Source: Watersipora subatra
Lineage: Eukaryota; Bryozoa; Gymnolaemata; Cheilostomatida; Watersiporidae
Assembly (NCBI RefSeq): GCF_963576615.1
Contig: NC_088714.1
Coordinates: 27,586,558 to 27,650,557, forward strand
DNA length: 64,000 nucleotides
Direction of reading: 5' to 3'
Shown here: one piece after another, positions 44,081-56,519 of the stretch
Numbering within the stretch: the stretch's first letter is position 1
Layout: each line of letters starts with the position of its first letter
Program-made: the position numbers and the translations under genes
The notes under the pieces: generated by a model
What the model saw: only the letters and a program-made list of their open reading frames with translations
Databases searched by the model: none
What the model was told of the DNA's origin: nothing

Positions 44081-47000
44081 AACAACAAAATCAATATGTT
44101 ACAGATAAGGGATAATGGTTGATACCCATGATATTCCCACAGCCAGAGATGATACAAACCATATTATAGACAATAAATAATAAACAACCGCTTTGCTACA
44201 ATCAATACTCATAAACCTTAGCCTTCAACATGAGCACTTGTATGTAGTAACAATTATTTCTGTTATGTTATCCCACATAAACTTATTCAAGTAATCCTTT
44301 CATGAAATTTGTGAGAACATTCATAATCTTAAGCCAAACATAAATTGATCATTTTAATATAATATATTGAGTGTATTTACAACTTTAATTTAACTGAATA
44401 AAATACCTGCAACAAAAAGTTTTTGTTTATAAATAAAATAAAAGATTACCAACTGACATAACTAATTCGGTTTAAAGGTTAAACTTGGAAATCCGGCAAA
44501 GGCTTCTGGGCCAACGATGCATGGCGAGTTTAGAAGTTTTCGGGGGACCGTGAAGCCCACCCGTCTATGTATCGCAGTACAGTTCTTTTTTCTTCTCCAT
44601 CGATAAACTACTTCTCACGCCGGTTGTGTTTTTGTACGAAAGTTATAAGAACCTTGATGTGTTTTTAAAATGTTTTTTTTTGTGTGCGCATAGCCCTTTG
44701 GCAAATTACATGATTTGTTGATTAATAATCAATAAATAAAGTTAACTGATCAAATAGCATTATGTAATTTTTTGTATGTAGGGATAAAGATTAAACATAC
44801 TGTAACGAACTTCAAACCCATAAAAACGCTATGTATTAGTTTCATTTGCCACTTTTGTTACAGCTAAGTGGATGGTTTCAATTAGCTAGCCTGCATTTGG
44901 TTAATGAAAGGATGCAGATGATTTAATCCATGCAATTAAGAAATTCGGTAATATTTTAGTAGTCGTTGTTAGCCGTTGGCTAAGCTCAGCTTCTCATCCG
45001 TCTCAAAAATCTTATCTATTATGCAAGGGTTCTGTTTTGACATGCCGAGTTTTTAAAAAAATCCCATATTTTCATGGTACCAGCAAACCCTGTTTTGGTA
45101 CTTTAGTGAATAATAGCTCGTCCAAGCTATTTATACCATACATTGTGTCAATGACCTTTCTACTCGGCCTATTCGTAGAAATGTATGTCCAGTGATTTCA
45201 GTGTCGAAAGTGCAGTTTAGAGCATGTCAGTGCATTCGTTAATTTACACCACGTTACCTATATTGGCATTCGAAGTAGCTCAGTTGTTTAACAGTACCGT
45301 TATCTCTGCAACAGTAACATTTATCACAGTTCATTCACCGTTCTTAGTTTATTAGTAGTTCTTAGTAACATTCACTATTCGACCTAATCTATAAATTAAT
45401 ATTGCAAGTTAGCAGTAACATTTTATCCTATTGATTGTGCACGAAATCAATATTACTTGATCACTTTATTTTGATGTCCTAAACATTAATCCATGGTAAT
45501 ATACCTAAGTGCATGGAATTGTGTTGGAATAACAAGATTTGATCTTTCGAAAAGCTAGTTTAGACAGCATTTATTCTCTGAAAAATAATTAATAACTGAA
45601 GAATAATCTTCCTATAGATGATCTTTTGATAATAATCTAAAATGATTATCTACAAAGATTTCAACTATCATGAGTGATGTTTGGTTTTGATTAATTTATT
45701 GTTGAGTAGATAGTAGGTAGTTAAATTAGAATAATGCAATTCTATTAAATTTGTCTAAAATCGAAACCTTAAAACTTAGTATTGCTGTACTTTGAAATAT
45801 ATATAATCTCAAACAAGCGTTGTTGGGGAGTTATATCGATTGTGATAATCAATCACATCAGGCTATCAATTATAGACTTGTAGAAAACAATTTATTTATG
45901 ATCCTATATGAACCAGAATTTATTAAATTTTATCTGCCTGTGATCTTTTCTGACCCAATGGAATATTTACTCGTTCAAAGAACGTCTTTTAACCATGGAA
46001 ACTAATTGTAGTATTGGGTATTTTAGCCACCAATAGATGTTCCAAATTGCTTCCCAGTTTGTCTTCACGGAACTTTGATTTTGACGTTGGCCAATTAACT
46101 GAAGAACTAGACAGGCTTTTTATAATGAACATTAGCAAAAATGTTACCATAAAGTGCACTGCAATGAGGTTCATCATACATTTTGTCTTTAATTACAGGA
46201 AGAAGGTCAAAACAATTAGTTCAAATGGTTCTTGCATAGTAGGCTTCATTAACAAGTAAATCAGAGCAAGTATGAGGGCTGCTTTAATAGTTGCCAACTT
46301 CAAGATGGTGAGCTTTATAAAGATGTGCATCAAATAGTTCGGTGCAAAAATTATATGGTCATCTTTTGCCACACTGCAGTTTGTAGTGTTGTGCATGTCT
46401 TTAGTGTGAAAAAAACACAACTCGTAGACCAGGAAAACCTTCAGAATACGTATGTTTGGCCTCCAATGAAGATGCTTGTTCATTAACCCCAACCAGTACC
46501 TTATCAATACTGCTGTTTCGCAGTAAGGCTTACTCATGGCTTATATTCATTCTGGCAAGCACCAGACGAATTTTACGACAATGGTTAGAATTACTATCAT
46601 TACTAACTGAAAAATTGTTAGGGAAGAACCATATCATCAGCTTGAAATGATTGGCCATCATAATTGCAAAAATTATTTAGTTGACACCATAACACCTCAT
46701 CATTTAATCATCACATCATTCTAGTAATAAGACGCCTTGGTAGGTCTTGCTACCAATCCCATGTGTTGTAGCAGTCTAACAAATGCTTTCATTTCTATCA
46801 CATTGGCAACTCTCGTCCCCTGACAACCATGGGATTTTAAAATAAAATGATTATATGCGTTGTTTTAAGCATGTTTATTGATTTCCATCACTAAAATGTC
46901 CTATATTTTATAACTAATAGTAACACCAGCTACTGCACTCGAGAATGTAGCGTTTGTCAAGCACCGAAGTAATGCTTCTGAAGCCTTTGGTGGTTGTTGC

Positions 47001-49063
47001 GGAGCTTTAAGAGAAGCAATGTTTTGGTTCAATGGCCTGATCAGCTCAAGCATTGGCATATTGCTGAGGTGTTAGAGATTGGTTGGTTTCATCTTTATAA
47101 AGATTTAGGGGTCGGCTAGTACTGCTTGTGGTTTCATTATGATCTTATTATTCAAGGCTGCTACAAAGTTCATTTTGTGGCAGATTTCCTGTACTATTCG
47201 TCATTACTAATGTGAGCTTCGCCGTAAACAATTTTTATTTTTTTCCCTTTCTATATGTTTATCAATTTGTCTCATATGATGCGCGCCTCCAAACTATATA
47301 TACTCTGCTTAATTACAGTGGGAAGGCAAAGACTACTTTTTATCTCGATGAATGTAAGAATACCCACTTAAATTAGAGGTGTTAAAACACTGATTACCGA
47401 GAGAAAAACAAATGCCTTTGTAGCGTGCTCAAGTATATCGAATGAGTTCCATTGTCATGAGTAATATGGAAAAAGAGTAGCATTCAACGGTCATGGCAAA
47501 CAAAGAACAAAAGGTTACTAGCAATTTTGTAAAAATGATAACAATAAATATACAGGAAGTTCCTAGGTTCAGCCTGTATTTAATAGGAAAAAATAATTAC
47601 ACAATGGATTTCATCACCAAAAAAAGTTTAAACTGGTATCTTGTTGAGTGCATACTACTTCACTCTTCAGTTGGCATGTCCTTAGGTTCCAAAACTTCAG
47701 TGGATAATTTAAGAATGAAGTCCAATCATTTCATGTAACTCACCCCTAAATTGCTGGACGTTTTATTGAGAACCATTTTATTATGCAGCTGATGCTGCAT
47801 TGATTGTGCATAGTGTGATTTGAAAATCTGCTCCATATATTTTAGTAGACAATTATTTTTAGTAAACTGTTATAGTTATTCTTTTCGTATAACAGTAATA
47901 TGTAGATTCTATGTCACTTAGGTATTTTTAGCAATAGTCACCATCCTTATTCCGTTATAATCATATTGCTAAGGAATGAGTCTGTGTATTCCTGCAAGTT
48001 GAGAAAAACCTTTCTTTAATTAGGTTTTTTGCTTTTCAAATGCGCTCAAGCTTATTTAAAACTATTGATTTATAATAGATATCAGATACTACATAAATGA
48101 TATTAAATTTAATTGAATGTGAAGAAAATTAACTGTTAAGTGAACAGTGTAAAAGTGCATAAAGCCCAGCATTTGTAGTTTTTCACTTTGACTTGGTAAG
48201 TTATTTTTTGTAAAATTGTAAAAAGTGATTCACATTAACGCTCGCTACCACAAGCCAGGTAGTACGGCTCGCCTAAGCATTTCTGTATGTCCAAGAGCCG
48301 CATGGTGTGGCTTTAGTAGGCTTCATACAAAGTGCTTTTTATAAGTGAGTAGTTATTTAGTTAGCTTATCGTATCTGAAAGGAGACACTTATTTGCATCG
48401 GTTGATCTAATAGAAAATGTTTTTTTAGCAATGAGCAGTCATTTAAGACGCAATACAGCTACAAAGGTTTTACTAATTGTAGATTAATGGTCTTTTGGTA
48501 ATTTCATTAAACAATAATACTACTGAAAGTGACCATTTTATTTTTAGCAGTAATAATATCATAAGCTGTAATTATTTTGATAACTTGTCCGACCCGGACA
48601 TGCCCACGGTCGCAGGTAAAATGGTCGAAAAATTGTCTGGGTTCATTTGGTAACACATTTGTAGTCTCTTTATGCCATCAGCTGATGTAAAATTTTATGT
48701 TGGTCAATTTGGTATCAAAGCATTTTCATAGACTGTTTATTAACTTTTGTGGGGTTCAAAAGTTCTGTCACTTTATATGCACCATTGTAAAATATTAGGT
48801 TTTACCGATTATGTAATTATGTCATAATTAAGAAATTAATTTGGTAGCTCAAGAGTCAAGTTTTAATTAGCGTAGAAGTATTTTAGTGGTAAAGAACAGT
48901 GTTGGCAATTAGATTGTCTGAGGAACGTATACGATTAGTCATCTGCATATGCTCAGGTTGTTGAGATATTTATATATCTAAAGTTACAATATTTTAATAA
49001 AATGGCTCACTTCTTATAACTTAGTTGGTCTCTTTGAACTCTTTTTATCTTTTGAAATATGCA
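44081..49063. other. 5 kb AT-rich intergenic stretch, upstream flank of the esterase D gene
   Basis: No coding exon, TIR pair or RNA gene recognised. It presumably contains the promoter and perhaps a 5' noncoding exon of the esterase D gene, since AG acceptors precede its first coding exon. ORFs near 45820-46260 have no family signal. Confidence 0.45.
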
Positions 49064-49157
49064 GGTATGTAAAGCGTTGTTTAGTGGCTTGCTTTCATGT
49101 TGTCAGTTATCAAGAAAGGTAATTCTGCAACGGCTCCTCAAAGTTCACAAGTCAGCA

Positions 49158-49246
49158 ATGGCATCCATACCAGAAAATAGTGATTTGACTCTCATGTCCA
49201 GGTTTCGATCGTTTGGAGGCTGGCAAGAAGTGTTTTCACACAAAAG
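49158..49246 (+). CDS. ESD: esterase D exon 1
   Basis: Encodes [20 protein letters not shown], then GWQEVFSHK, ending in phase 2 at AAAAG|GTTAGG. Matches the FGG-x-x-x-VF N-terminus of the family. Acceptor-like ATATGCAG at 49057-49064 suggests the 5' UTR is spliced. Confidence 0.85.
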
Positions 49247-52200
49247 GTTAGGCTGCTCTTTTATCATTTGATTCCAATACAAGCGTATTAATTGAAAAAT
49301 TGTTACTTTCCGTTGTGGAAGCTGGTACACACTGGTTTACTTATGTTTGTGATATACAGCTTCCAGTATTTTTATTTAGTAACTTCTGCATCCTCAATAC
49401 TGGAATAGGGAAAAACTGTCAAAAATATTTTCATTTGTTACTCATCCTTTCAATTGTAGTAGGTATGTTAGTTGTTGTAGGTTTATAGTAGTATGTTATG
49501 TCAGTAGTAGTATGTATGTTAGTAGCAGTAGGTTAGGGTGGTAGTAGTTGGCTAAATTATTGGTAGTCGTAGGTTAGTACAGCAACACTTTAACATTCGA
49601 GCTTGATCAGTTCTGAGACCAAGCTTGTATGTCAATTCTTTCGTATCTAAAGTCAATTTTCCTGTATAAAATAACTAAGAACCAATTAATCTGTTCCCCC
49701 TTTGAGAAAAACCACTGAAAACGGGACATTATAACAGAAAAACAGGTTTTTAATTGTTCTAGTTCACCAATTTTTCATTTGACGACAACACTCAAGGTAT
49801 TACTGTAGCGGCCATTTGTTTAATTGCTCCTTTAAATCTTTGTGCTACCTTGATTATTATTATCTGTTAACACTTAACACTCTTTATGTGTTTATCTTTG
49901 ACACCTGTCAGTCACTGCCGTTACCTATTTGTGAATTCAGGCTCATGAATACATGTCTGACAACAGCTGCTACGACAAATGTTTTTAGTGAAGAGTTGCA
50001 ATGTCAAATGAACTTTGGCGTCTACCTTCCTCCTCAGTTTGATGTTAATGGTGAAAAGCTGTCTGTTCTCTACTGGCTGTCAGGATTGACCTGCACCGAA
50101 CAAAACTTTGTGACGAAGGCGGGAGCTCAACAGTTTGCTGCGAAACACAATTTGATTGTCGTCGCACCTGACACCAGTCCTCGTGAGTGTCTATGACAGC
50201 ATTATCAATGTCATGTTTACAAGCTTCACCACTACATACTAGACCCCGTCTAGATCACCACAAGAAATCTTCCTGTTTTACAGTAATTCCTCGCTACTTT
50301 GTGGCTCACTTTTTGCTGTTTCAGTTGCAGTTAAAAAATGTCGTTAAAGAATAAAAGAAAATTAATTACAAAAAACATTAAAAGATTACAACTCATGAAT
50401 ACTAGGTGAATGCCTGGCATTGCGCTGATAATAAAAAACAGCTTATAAACAGTGGCATGTAATGTAGTTGTCATTAATTAATAAAAGCCTAGCTTATATT
50501 TGTGTTTATAATCATTACGTTACAGGTCATTTATTGTATAGGAAATCGATACAAAAGAGTTCACTTACTTAGTGAATACTTTAGTTTACTTACTTATTAC
50601 ATAGGAAATCAATAAAATATGTTTAGAAAACAGTTCAAATGCTCTGATGTTACAACTTTGGCTCATACAGAAACTTTAAACAATTAGTTTCTATTTCGCA
50701 GATTCTTACTTATCGCAATGGGACACCGTACCCATTAATCGCGAAACATAAGGGATTACTATAATTTTCCAACAATATTCATGTCAGCATCTTGTTTGCA
50801 CTTCACTCAAATGCATCGTTTACGGTATAAACACACTAGGCGATTTTATCGCGAGCGTCATGAGGAGGGCGGAGACATCGCTAGCGTGTGCATAAACACA
50901 CTTGAGCGATTCACTACCAAGCGATATAATGGGCACGCCCACAAACTGCCGATAAAATTCCGTGTCATTAGTTTCTTCGGAGTTGTTAATAAATTTAGGT
51001 CAGTCAATACGGCGCCGTCTAGGCGACAACGTAAACAACTTACGCATTTGTTATTAAACCTATCTCACTTTCACGGATTGTACACTGCCTACACTACAAG
51101 GAGATATAAGAAAAACGATTATTGCATTTTTAACTGTAATGTTTTTCACAATTTTTATACATATTTTATTTTGTAGTGGTTTTTTATATTTAGGCCTAAT
51201 GTATTAAATATTTACCGTTCTCAAGATGGTCAACCTGCGCAACGATTGACTCCAAATGTTGGTTTTCAACATGGATTTTTTGTAATTTTTGTTTGTTATG
51301 ATGCACATGACTGGGAGTGCTATTATTAAATTTATGAACAACTCAGTGCTCGTTCTGAAGATGTTTCAATATTAACAAAGTAGCAAATTGTCGCTGCTGT
51401 ACGTTGGTGAACATCGATAAGAAATGATTACCCGCCATAAAATTGCATTCTGGTAAAATCCAACCAATCGAAATGCATCTCGCTAGCGATAAAGTTGTGC
51501 AGAGAAAGTCTAACGTTATCGCTCTGAATGAGCACGCTGGGTGAATTCTAGCGCAGATTAGCGCCACGCAGCGCGATATCGCTCTAAATATCGCCTAGTG
51601 TGTTTATACCTTTACATCTTGCTTACCTTTTGAAACACATCAATGTATTCTAAACAGAAGGTGCACTGTCTTAGAGTTGGTAGAAACATGGGCAGGTTTA
51701 GTGTGTTTTATTTGAAGGTCATTCTGCATACAATTGCCTACATTCATACATCGGTCAGGTTTAGTTACAGCAAAATCCTATACATATGGCAGTATCATCT
51801 GCCAACATGGCTAGTTACTCATGATAAGTGCGGGAACGGCAGCAATGGCAACAATGACCAAGCTCTCCAAAAGTTGGGAAGTAATTGAAGACCTTTTTTT
51901 GAGAGAAATGTCTGTCTACCTATTCATCTTGTTGCAACGCTCAGTGCGCAGAGCTCTAAGGTGTTTAAAAATGTTTTAAGTGTGAAGAATTGATTCATAA
52001 ATACAAATCTGTTCTGTTCAAGCGATCTGCTAGCAAAGAATGTTGATAGTGTTGTTAAAATCCTATCACAATTGTTGGCAGGAGGATGCAACATTGAAGG
52101 AGAGGATGACTCCTATGACTTTGGTTCTGGTGCTGGGTTCTATGTGAATGCTACAGAAGAAAAATGGAAGACAAACTATCGTATGTACGCCTACGTTACC

Positions 52201-55200
52201 CAGGAGCTTAGGGCGCTTGTTGACAAGTACTTCAACACGACTGGCAAACAGTCCATCTTTGGCCACAGGTTTGGTTTTATTCACCACCTTGTCTTAATTT
52301 GGAGCTACGCTTTACAAATGTTGAGGTCAAGACGGTGTGAACACTAGGTAATAATAGGCAAGATTTTTGCGCAAGTTTCATTAGCTAATAATTTTGAAAA
52401 AAATCTATTATTACCTGGTTATGAACATGATTGATAAGACCTCTTTCTGGTTTGCTCTGTTGAAGCGTTCTACTGAAAGATGCTACGCCAACTGGTGAAT
52501 TTAAGATTTATATAAAGTTACATTTTCAATTCAAAAAGTTTTATATAGTCTATTCAAAGTCTATTTACAACAGAATATTTATGGTCATTGATGCATCTAC
52601 ATTCAACGCTTTTGTTCTCCTGAAGCTCCGGAAGCTCACAAATCTTAGCCTAAGCAACCAAATTTTGTAACGAGTAGTCACATAGGTTGAACATAACTCT
52701 GAAAATTGCTGCCGTTCCAGCTATTTTTTGTTTTTTTTGTTGGGTCATTCTATTTATATCATTTGGTTTTTACCTGCCTGTAGGCAACAGATAGTGGTGA
52801 CTTCATTGTTACATCGCTTACTGCTTTACAATCGCGAGAAAATATAGTGAATATTGCACCCGCCAGTGATATGTTGTCCAATCAAACAAGAGCCTCAGTT
52901 ACGCCTAACCAAACGAAATCAAGTGTGACCAAGGCAGTTCGGTTGTAAGCTTTTTACGCTTCGTCTAGTTTTTTAGCCAAAGCTTCCAGTATCGAGAGCT
53001 TCGCGTCAGTTGTGGTATAGCCTTCCTTAACTCTTTCGCTACCGCATTAAACTCTGACCGAACGGTTATTCTGCCCAAATTAATTCGAAAGGATTTTCGA
53101 AAAACCGATATAGTGCTAATATTTAAGCAATATCTCGAGAATAAAAACAGATACGGTTTTACTGTGAAATGTATCTTATTCAGAAGAAAATTCTCTACAA
53201 GATAAGTCTAAAATTGTTTAGTAAATCCCACTCTCGCAGTTTGTCTTTGCGTTGAATGAACACAGTCTGTTTCTTATTGCCATGGCGATAACGATCTCGT
53301 TTTGTTGTTTTAAAAAATAATTAAAAATGAAATTGTTGAGCCAAAATTTTTTCTATTTGTTGCATGTGATTGGCAACAAGGTTGTTTCATTGGAAACCAA
53401 TTTTGATTAGCCTAGCTAATGTAAAGGTTTCGTAATGAAAAGAAAAGTGAAACCCTATTGATAAGCCGATACTTCTGTTTACGGTCTGTACTCATATTAC
53501 CAAAAATTATTGGAATTGTTAAACCAAAATTTTTTCTATTGGTTGCACATGCTTGGCAACAAGGTTGTTTTAGTGGAGACAAAATTTTATGAGTCTGGCT
53601 AATGTTTGGGCTTCGTAAAAAAATGAAAAGTGAAACCCTATTAATAAGCTGATACATCGGCTTACGGTCTGTACTTATACTACCACGGAAGCCAATACAT
53701 CGTCTTGCGATAGCGAAAGAGTCAATCTAGAGTTTGTATGGTTTTTCTAAGGAATGCGTAAACAAATTTAGCAAGTAGTAATTAATTGGACAAGCACATT
53801 ACATTGAACAAGCTGGTTTATTGAAAAGCTTTCTAAGTTTCTTCTCTCATATCAAGCCAATCACGGCTTGATTTATGTGCTGATAGGAATAACATTTAGG
53901 ACCTATGCATATTATTTGGCTGGCTTCGTTGTCTATATGTTGGTCGATGGCTTTAAATGAATAATTTTAGCATGGGAGGCCATGGTGCACTCATTTGTGC
54001 ACTGAAGAATCCAGGATTATATTCATCTGTGTCAGCCTTTTCACCCATATGCAATCCGATGGAATGTCAATGGGGTCAAAAGGCCTTTTCGGGCTATCTC
54101 GGTAGTGACAAAGAGGCGTGGAAGGCATACGACTCGTGTGAACTTCTTGCCGGGTACTCAGGAGCTCCGCTCAACATCTTAGTTGATCAGGTAATGCTTT
54201 CGTAGGTTTACCTCTGCTAGCATGGATTGTATAGTGTACCCTCAGGATACGATTACCCTGATAGATGATTTTTTTACCTTGCGAAGTGGAACATGATGGT
54301 TTTTTCACCTCACCATATGAATCTTGTTTCACCATATGACTTCAACAAATTTTTTTGCCCCAGTTCAAATTTGCAATTGATCCGCTTATTATTATTATTA
54401 TGTATGTCAAAATAACAAAGACACGGAAATACTCTTTGCTGAAAATATTTTCACAACGCCTGAAAGAGACACGATGATCGATTTCTCTTAGTTCAGCAAT
54501 CGTGCGTAAAACGGTAATATTTTTCCTTCAAATTAGTAGCAAAGTTGGAGTTGCGATTCCTTCATACAAAAGGTCTTGTGGTCAGACAACTTCTCTTAAC
54601 TTGCTTACAAAATTCTACTTCATTACAAAAACAGCATCGTTCGGGTTTTCTTGTTGAATTAGGTTGAAAAGCTTTAAACAGGTTCGCTAAAAGTTTTAGT
54701 ACAAGCGAAGACAGAAACTGATAAGTGATAAAATGTTAGTGATAAAAAGTTGAAATTTAGTAAAATAGTTAAAAAATACATACTAAAACTTAGCTTTAAG
54801 TGTGTGTGTTTAGCAGACTAAATTTATTTTAAGTGAATTCAAAGTTTCTGTTATACATACGTCTATCTTGAAGGTAAGAAGTTTCTATGGTATGTAGTAC
54901 TGCTCATAGGCATTGTAACGTTACATTTTAATGCAGATCATAATCAATAAATTCACTAAATATAATGAAGTTACTGAAGGTAACCATAGTTACTAAAGAT
55001 AACATACTATTTTGTTACTAATTTTTAATATTACAGCGCTAAAATAGAAATTTGATGATTTTTACCAGGGGATGTTTGCATTATATAATTACTATGGTTT
55101 CTATACCCTACATACGATTTTTTTTCATACGATGCTAACCCTGGAACGAATCAAAATCGTATCTCGAGGGTGCACTGTAGTTTGTCTCAGCTATCAGGCT

Positions 55201-55545
55201 GTGTGCATTGTAGTAAATCAAGCATTCTGTATGGCATTTATAAGCATAAACAGCTATGCCATGTCTCAAGACAGCATGTCTCAAAATTTGTCAAGATGGT
55301 AATATGCAAACATGAATTCTAGCCAACTCTTGTATATGAAATGAAGTTTGGCTCACCATATGCAGGGCAAGGCTGACAAGTTCCTCAGTGACGGTCAGTT
55401 ACTGACCGACCACTTGGAAAAAGCTTGTGCATCTGCTGGACAACAGGCTACAGTTCGTATGCACGATGGTTATGATCACAGCTATTTCTTCATGGCATCA
55501 TTTATGGATGATCACATCGCTCATCATGCCACACATTTGAAGTAA
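49158..55545 (+). CDS. ESD: S-formylglutathione hydrolase (esterase D), 5 coding exons
   Basis: Exons 49158-49246, 49989-50182, 52082-52268, 53971-54190 and 55366-55545 join to 870 nt, 289 residues plus stop, close to the animal family length of about 282. The enzyme is cytosolic and hydrolyses S-formylglutathione to glutathione and formate in formaldehyde detoxification. Visible motifs: [12 protein letters not shown] near the N-terminus, [61 protein letters not shown], and [12 protein letters not shown]. The triad is Ser157 (GHSMGG), Asp234 (in [13 protein letters not shown]) and His268 (YDHSYF); all are present. All splice sites are GT-AG and phases agree. No disabling lesion is seen. The start at 49158 is chosen by family alignment; upstream Met 49059 is in frame but lies at a probable intron end. 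Confidence 0.95.
49580..49805. mobile_element. Tigger-like MITE in esterase D intron 1
   Basis: CAGCAACACTTTAACATTCG ... right tip inverted CAGTAATACCTTGAGTG; TA on both sides. Related in sequence to the 32878-34172 element, including a GAGCTTG...TATGTCAATT block. Confidence 0.65.
49989..50182 (+). CDS. ESD: esterase D exon 2
   Basis: Acceptor TGTTTTTAG at 49988. Joining gives [20 protein letters not shown], the same spacing as other family members. An upstream AG at 49940 would add 16 residues and fits worse. Ends CCTC|GTGAGT, phase 1. Confidence 0.88.
50281..50761. mobile_element. Tigger-like MITE in esterase D intron 2
   Basis: Left CAGTAATTCCTCGCTACTTT; right tip inverted TAGTAATCCCTTATGTTTCG; TA flanks. 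No coding content. Confidence 0.65.
50824..51610. mobile_element. TIR element with 5-bp target duplication, esterase D intron 2
   Basis: GGTATAAACACACTAGGCGA at the left and the same sequence inverted at the right (GGTATAAACACACTAGGCGA on minus), flanked by TTTAC on both sides (50819-50823, 51611-51615). Only non-family ORFs inside (131 codons at 50781-51176, 74 at 51343-51567). Confidence 0.82.
52082..52268 (+). CDS. ESD: esterase D exon 3
   Basis: Acceptor GTTGGCAG at 52081; completes Arg95, then [20 protein letters not shown] through KQSIFGH. Ends inside the codon of catalytic Ser157 (AG|GTTTGG donor). Confidence 0.93.
53029..53727. mobile_element. TIR element in esterase D intron 3, with internal tandem duplication
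   Basis: ACTCTTTCGCTAC at the left against GCGATAGCGAAAGAGT at the right; TTAA at the left and TCAA at the right outer tips. A roughly 180-base block (about 53337-53515) is repeated at about 53521-53695, both carrying AAAATTTTTTCTATT and TGGCAACAAGGTTGTTT. Confidence 0.65.
53971..54190 (+). CDS. ESD: esterase D exon 4
   Basis: Acceptor AATTTTAG at 53970; its first base completes Ser157, followed by [15 protein letters not shown]. Ends LVDQ with donor CAG|GTAATG, phase 0. Confidence 0.93.
54232..55177. mobile_element. Tigger-like MITE in esterase D intron 4
   Basis: Left TAGTGTACCCTCAGGATACG; right tip inverted CAGTGCACCCTCGAGATACG; TA flanks at 54230-54231 and 55178-55179. About 946 bases, no transposase. 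Confidence 0.7.
55366..55545 (+). CDS. ESD: esterase D exon 5 (last coding)
   Basis: Acceptor CATATGCAG at 55365; [13 protein letters not shown] carries the catalytic Asp and GYDHSYFF the catalytic His. TAA at 55543-55545. No canonical AATAAA is obvious close downstream. Confidence 0.93.
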   Translation, partial: GKADKFLSDGQLLTDHLEKACASAGQQATVRMHDGYDHSYFFMASFMDDHIAHHATHLK

Positions 55546-56519
55546 CTTCTGAATATATCTGACATTTGCTGAATATGCCAGAGGTTTTTAATGCTCGTAA
55601 GCTTGGACCTAGAGAATGATGCTAGTCGACGCAATTTTAAAATGATTACTTGTACGCTAAGTGATTAATGCTTATTGATTCTATTACTTTTTATATTGAT
55701 TACGATGCTTACTTGTAACTAATCGCACACTTTTTCTATCAGTTATAGTTAATACAATAGTTATAATTTAGAAGCACCTAAAAAGAATTGTGAAGTGTTT
55801 GACTAAATGAAATTGGATGGTCGAATATGTTACAAAGTTGCAATCATAGCAGTAAACAGGCAGGAAGTATCATTAATACCACCAATAGAATGTAGAATTG
55901 CTTGTATTGATATTGGCGTAGCTCTACTTGACACAAAGATTATAAAAATTGCTCATTACATAACAGTTGAAGTAATTATATAATAACTAACAATAATCAG
56001 TAACCAAATGGCAATAATTGAAGTGGCTGTCAAGAAGTGAAAGAGACAAGTAAAAATCCATAGAATTCCTCTCTCAAAAAGAGTTTAAACAGAACTTAAA
56101 TTTATCAATTCAATTCATTTTTTACAACTAGTAACTGACAAAAAATATACCTCCGTTTATTTCACAGACGTTTGCAAAACTAAAATAAGCTGTGCCAACA
56201 CGCTAATATAACAAAATAATTATTGAAAGTTGTCCCTTGAGGAATTAGTTTCCCCTAACAAGCGTAACCGCTATGCGACTCGTCTCCCTCCTTGGACTTC
56301 TATTTTTTATAGCCGTTTACACTAGCGTGAAGTCTATATCATTGATCATTATATAAATTTCCTGCTTTACTAAACCAGTTTTGTTATTTTACAAATGAAA
56401 AAGATACACAAACATGTATGTGTGTCTTACAATCAAAAAACAAGTTATGTGGTTAAGTAACTGTGTCTTAGTCAAACAACTCTGCTCTTTCTCTCTGTTG
56501 CGATTGTCCAAGTAGTGTG
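55546..56519. other. 3' flank of esterase D gene
   Basis: No further exon or repeat recognised; includes the probable 3' UTR. Confidence 0.45.

Noticed and set aside
45283..45335. tRNA-like GTAGCTCAGTTG motif
   Set aside because: Only a box-A-like match; no box B or stems at the right distance.
46014..46259. 81-codon ORF, partly protein-like
   Set aside because: No acceptor/donor context and an equally open antisense frame; no recognisable domain.
49941..49988. Upstream acceptor at 49940 for esterase D exon 2
   Set aside because: In frame, but would insert 16 residues where the family has none; the acceptor at 49988 restores exact spacing.
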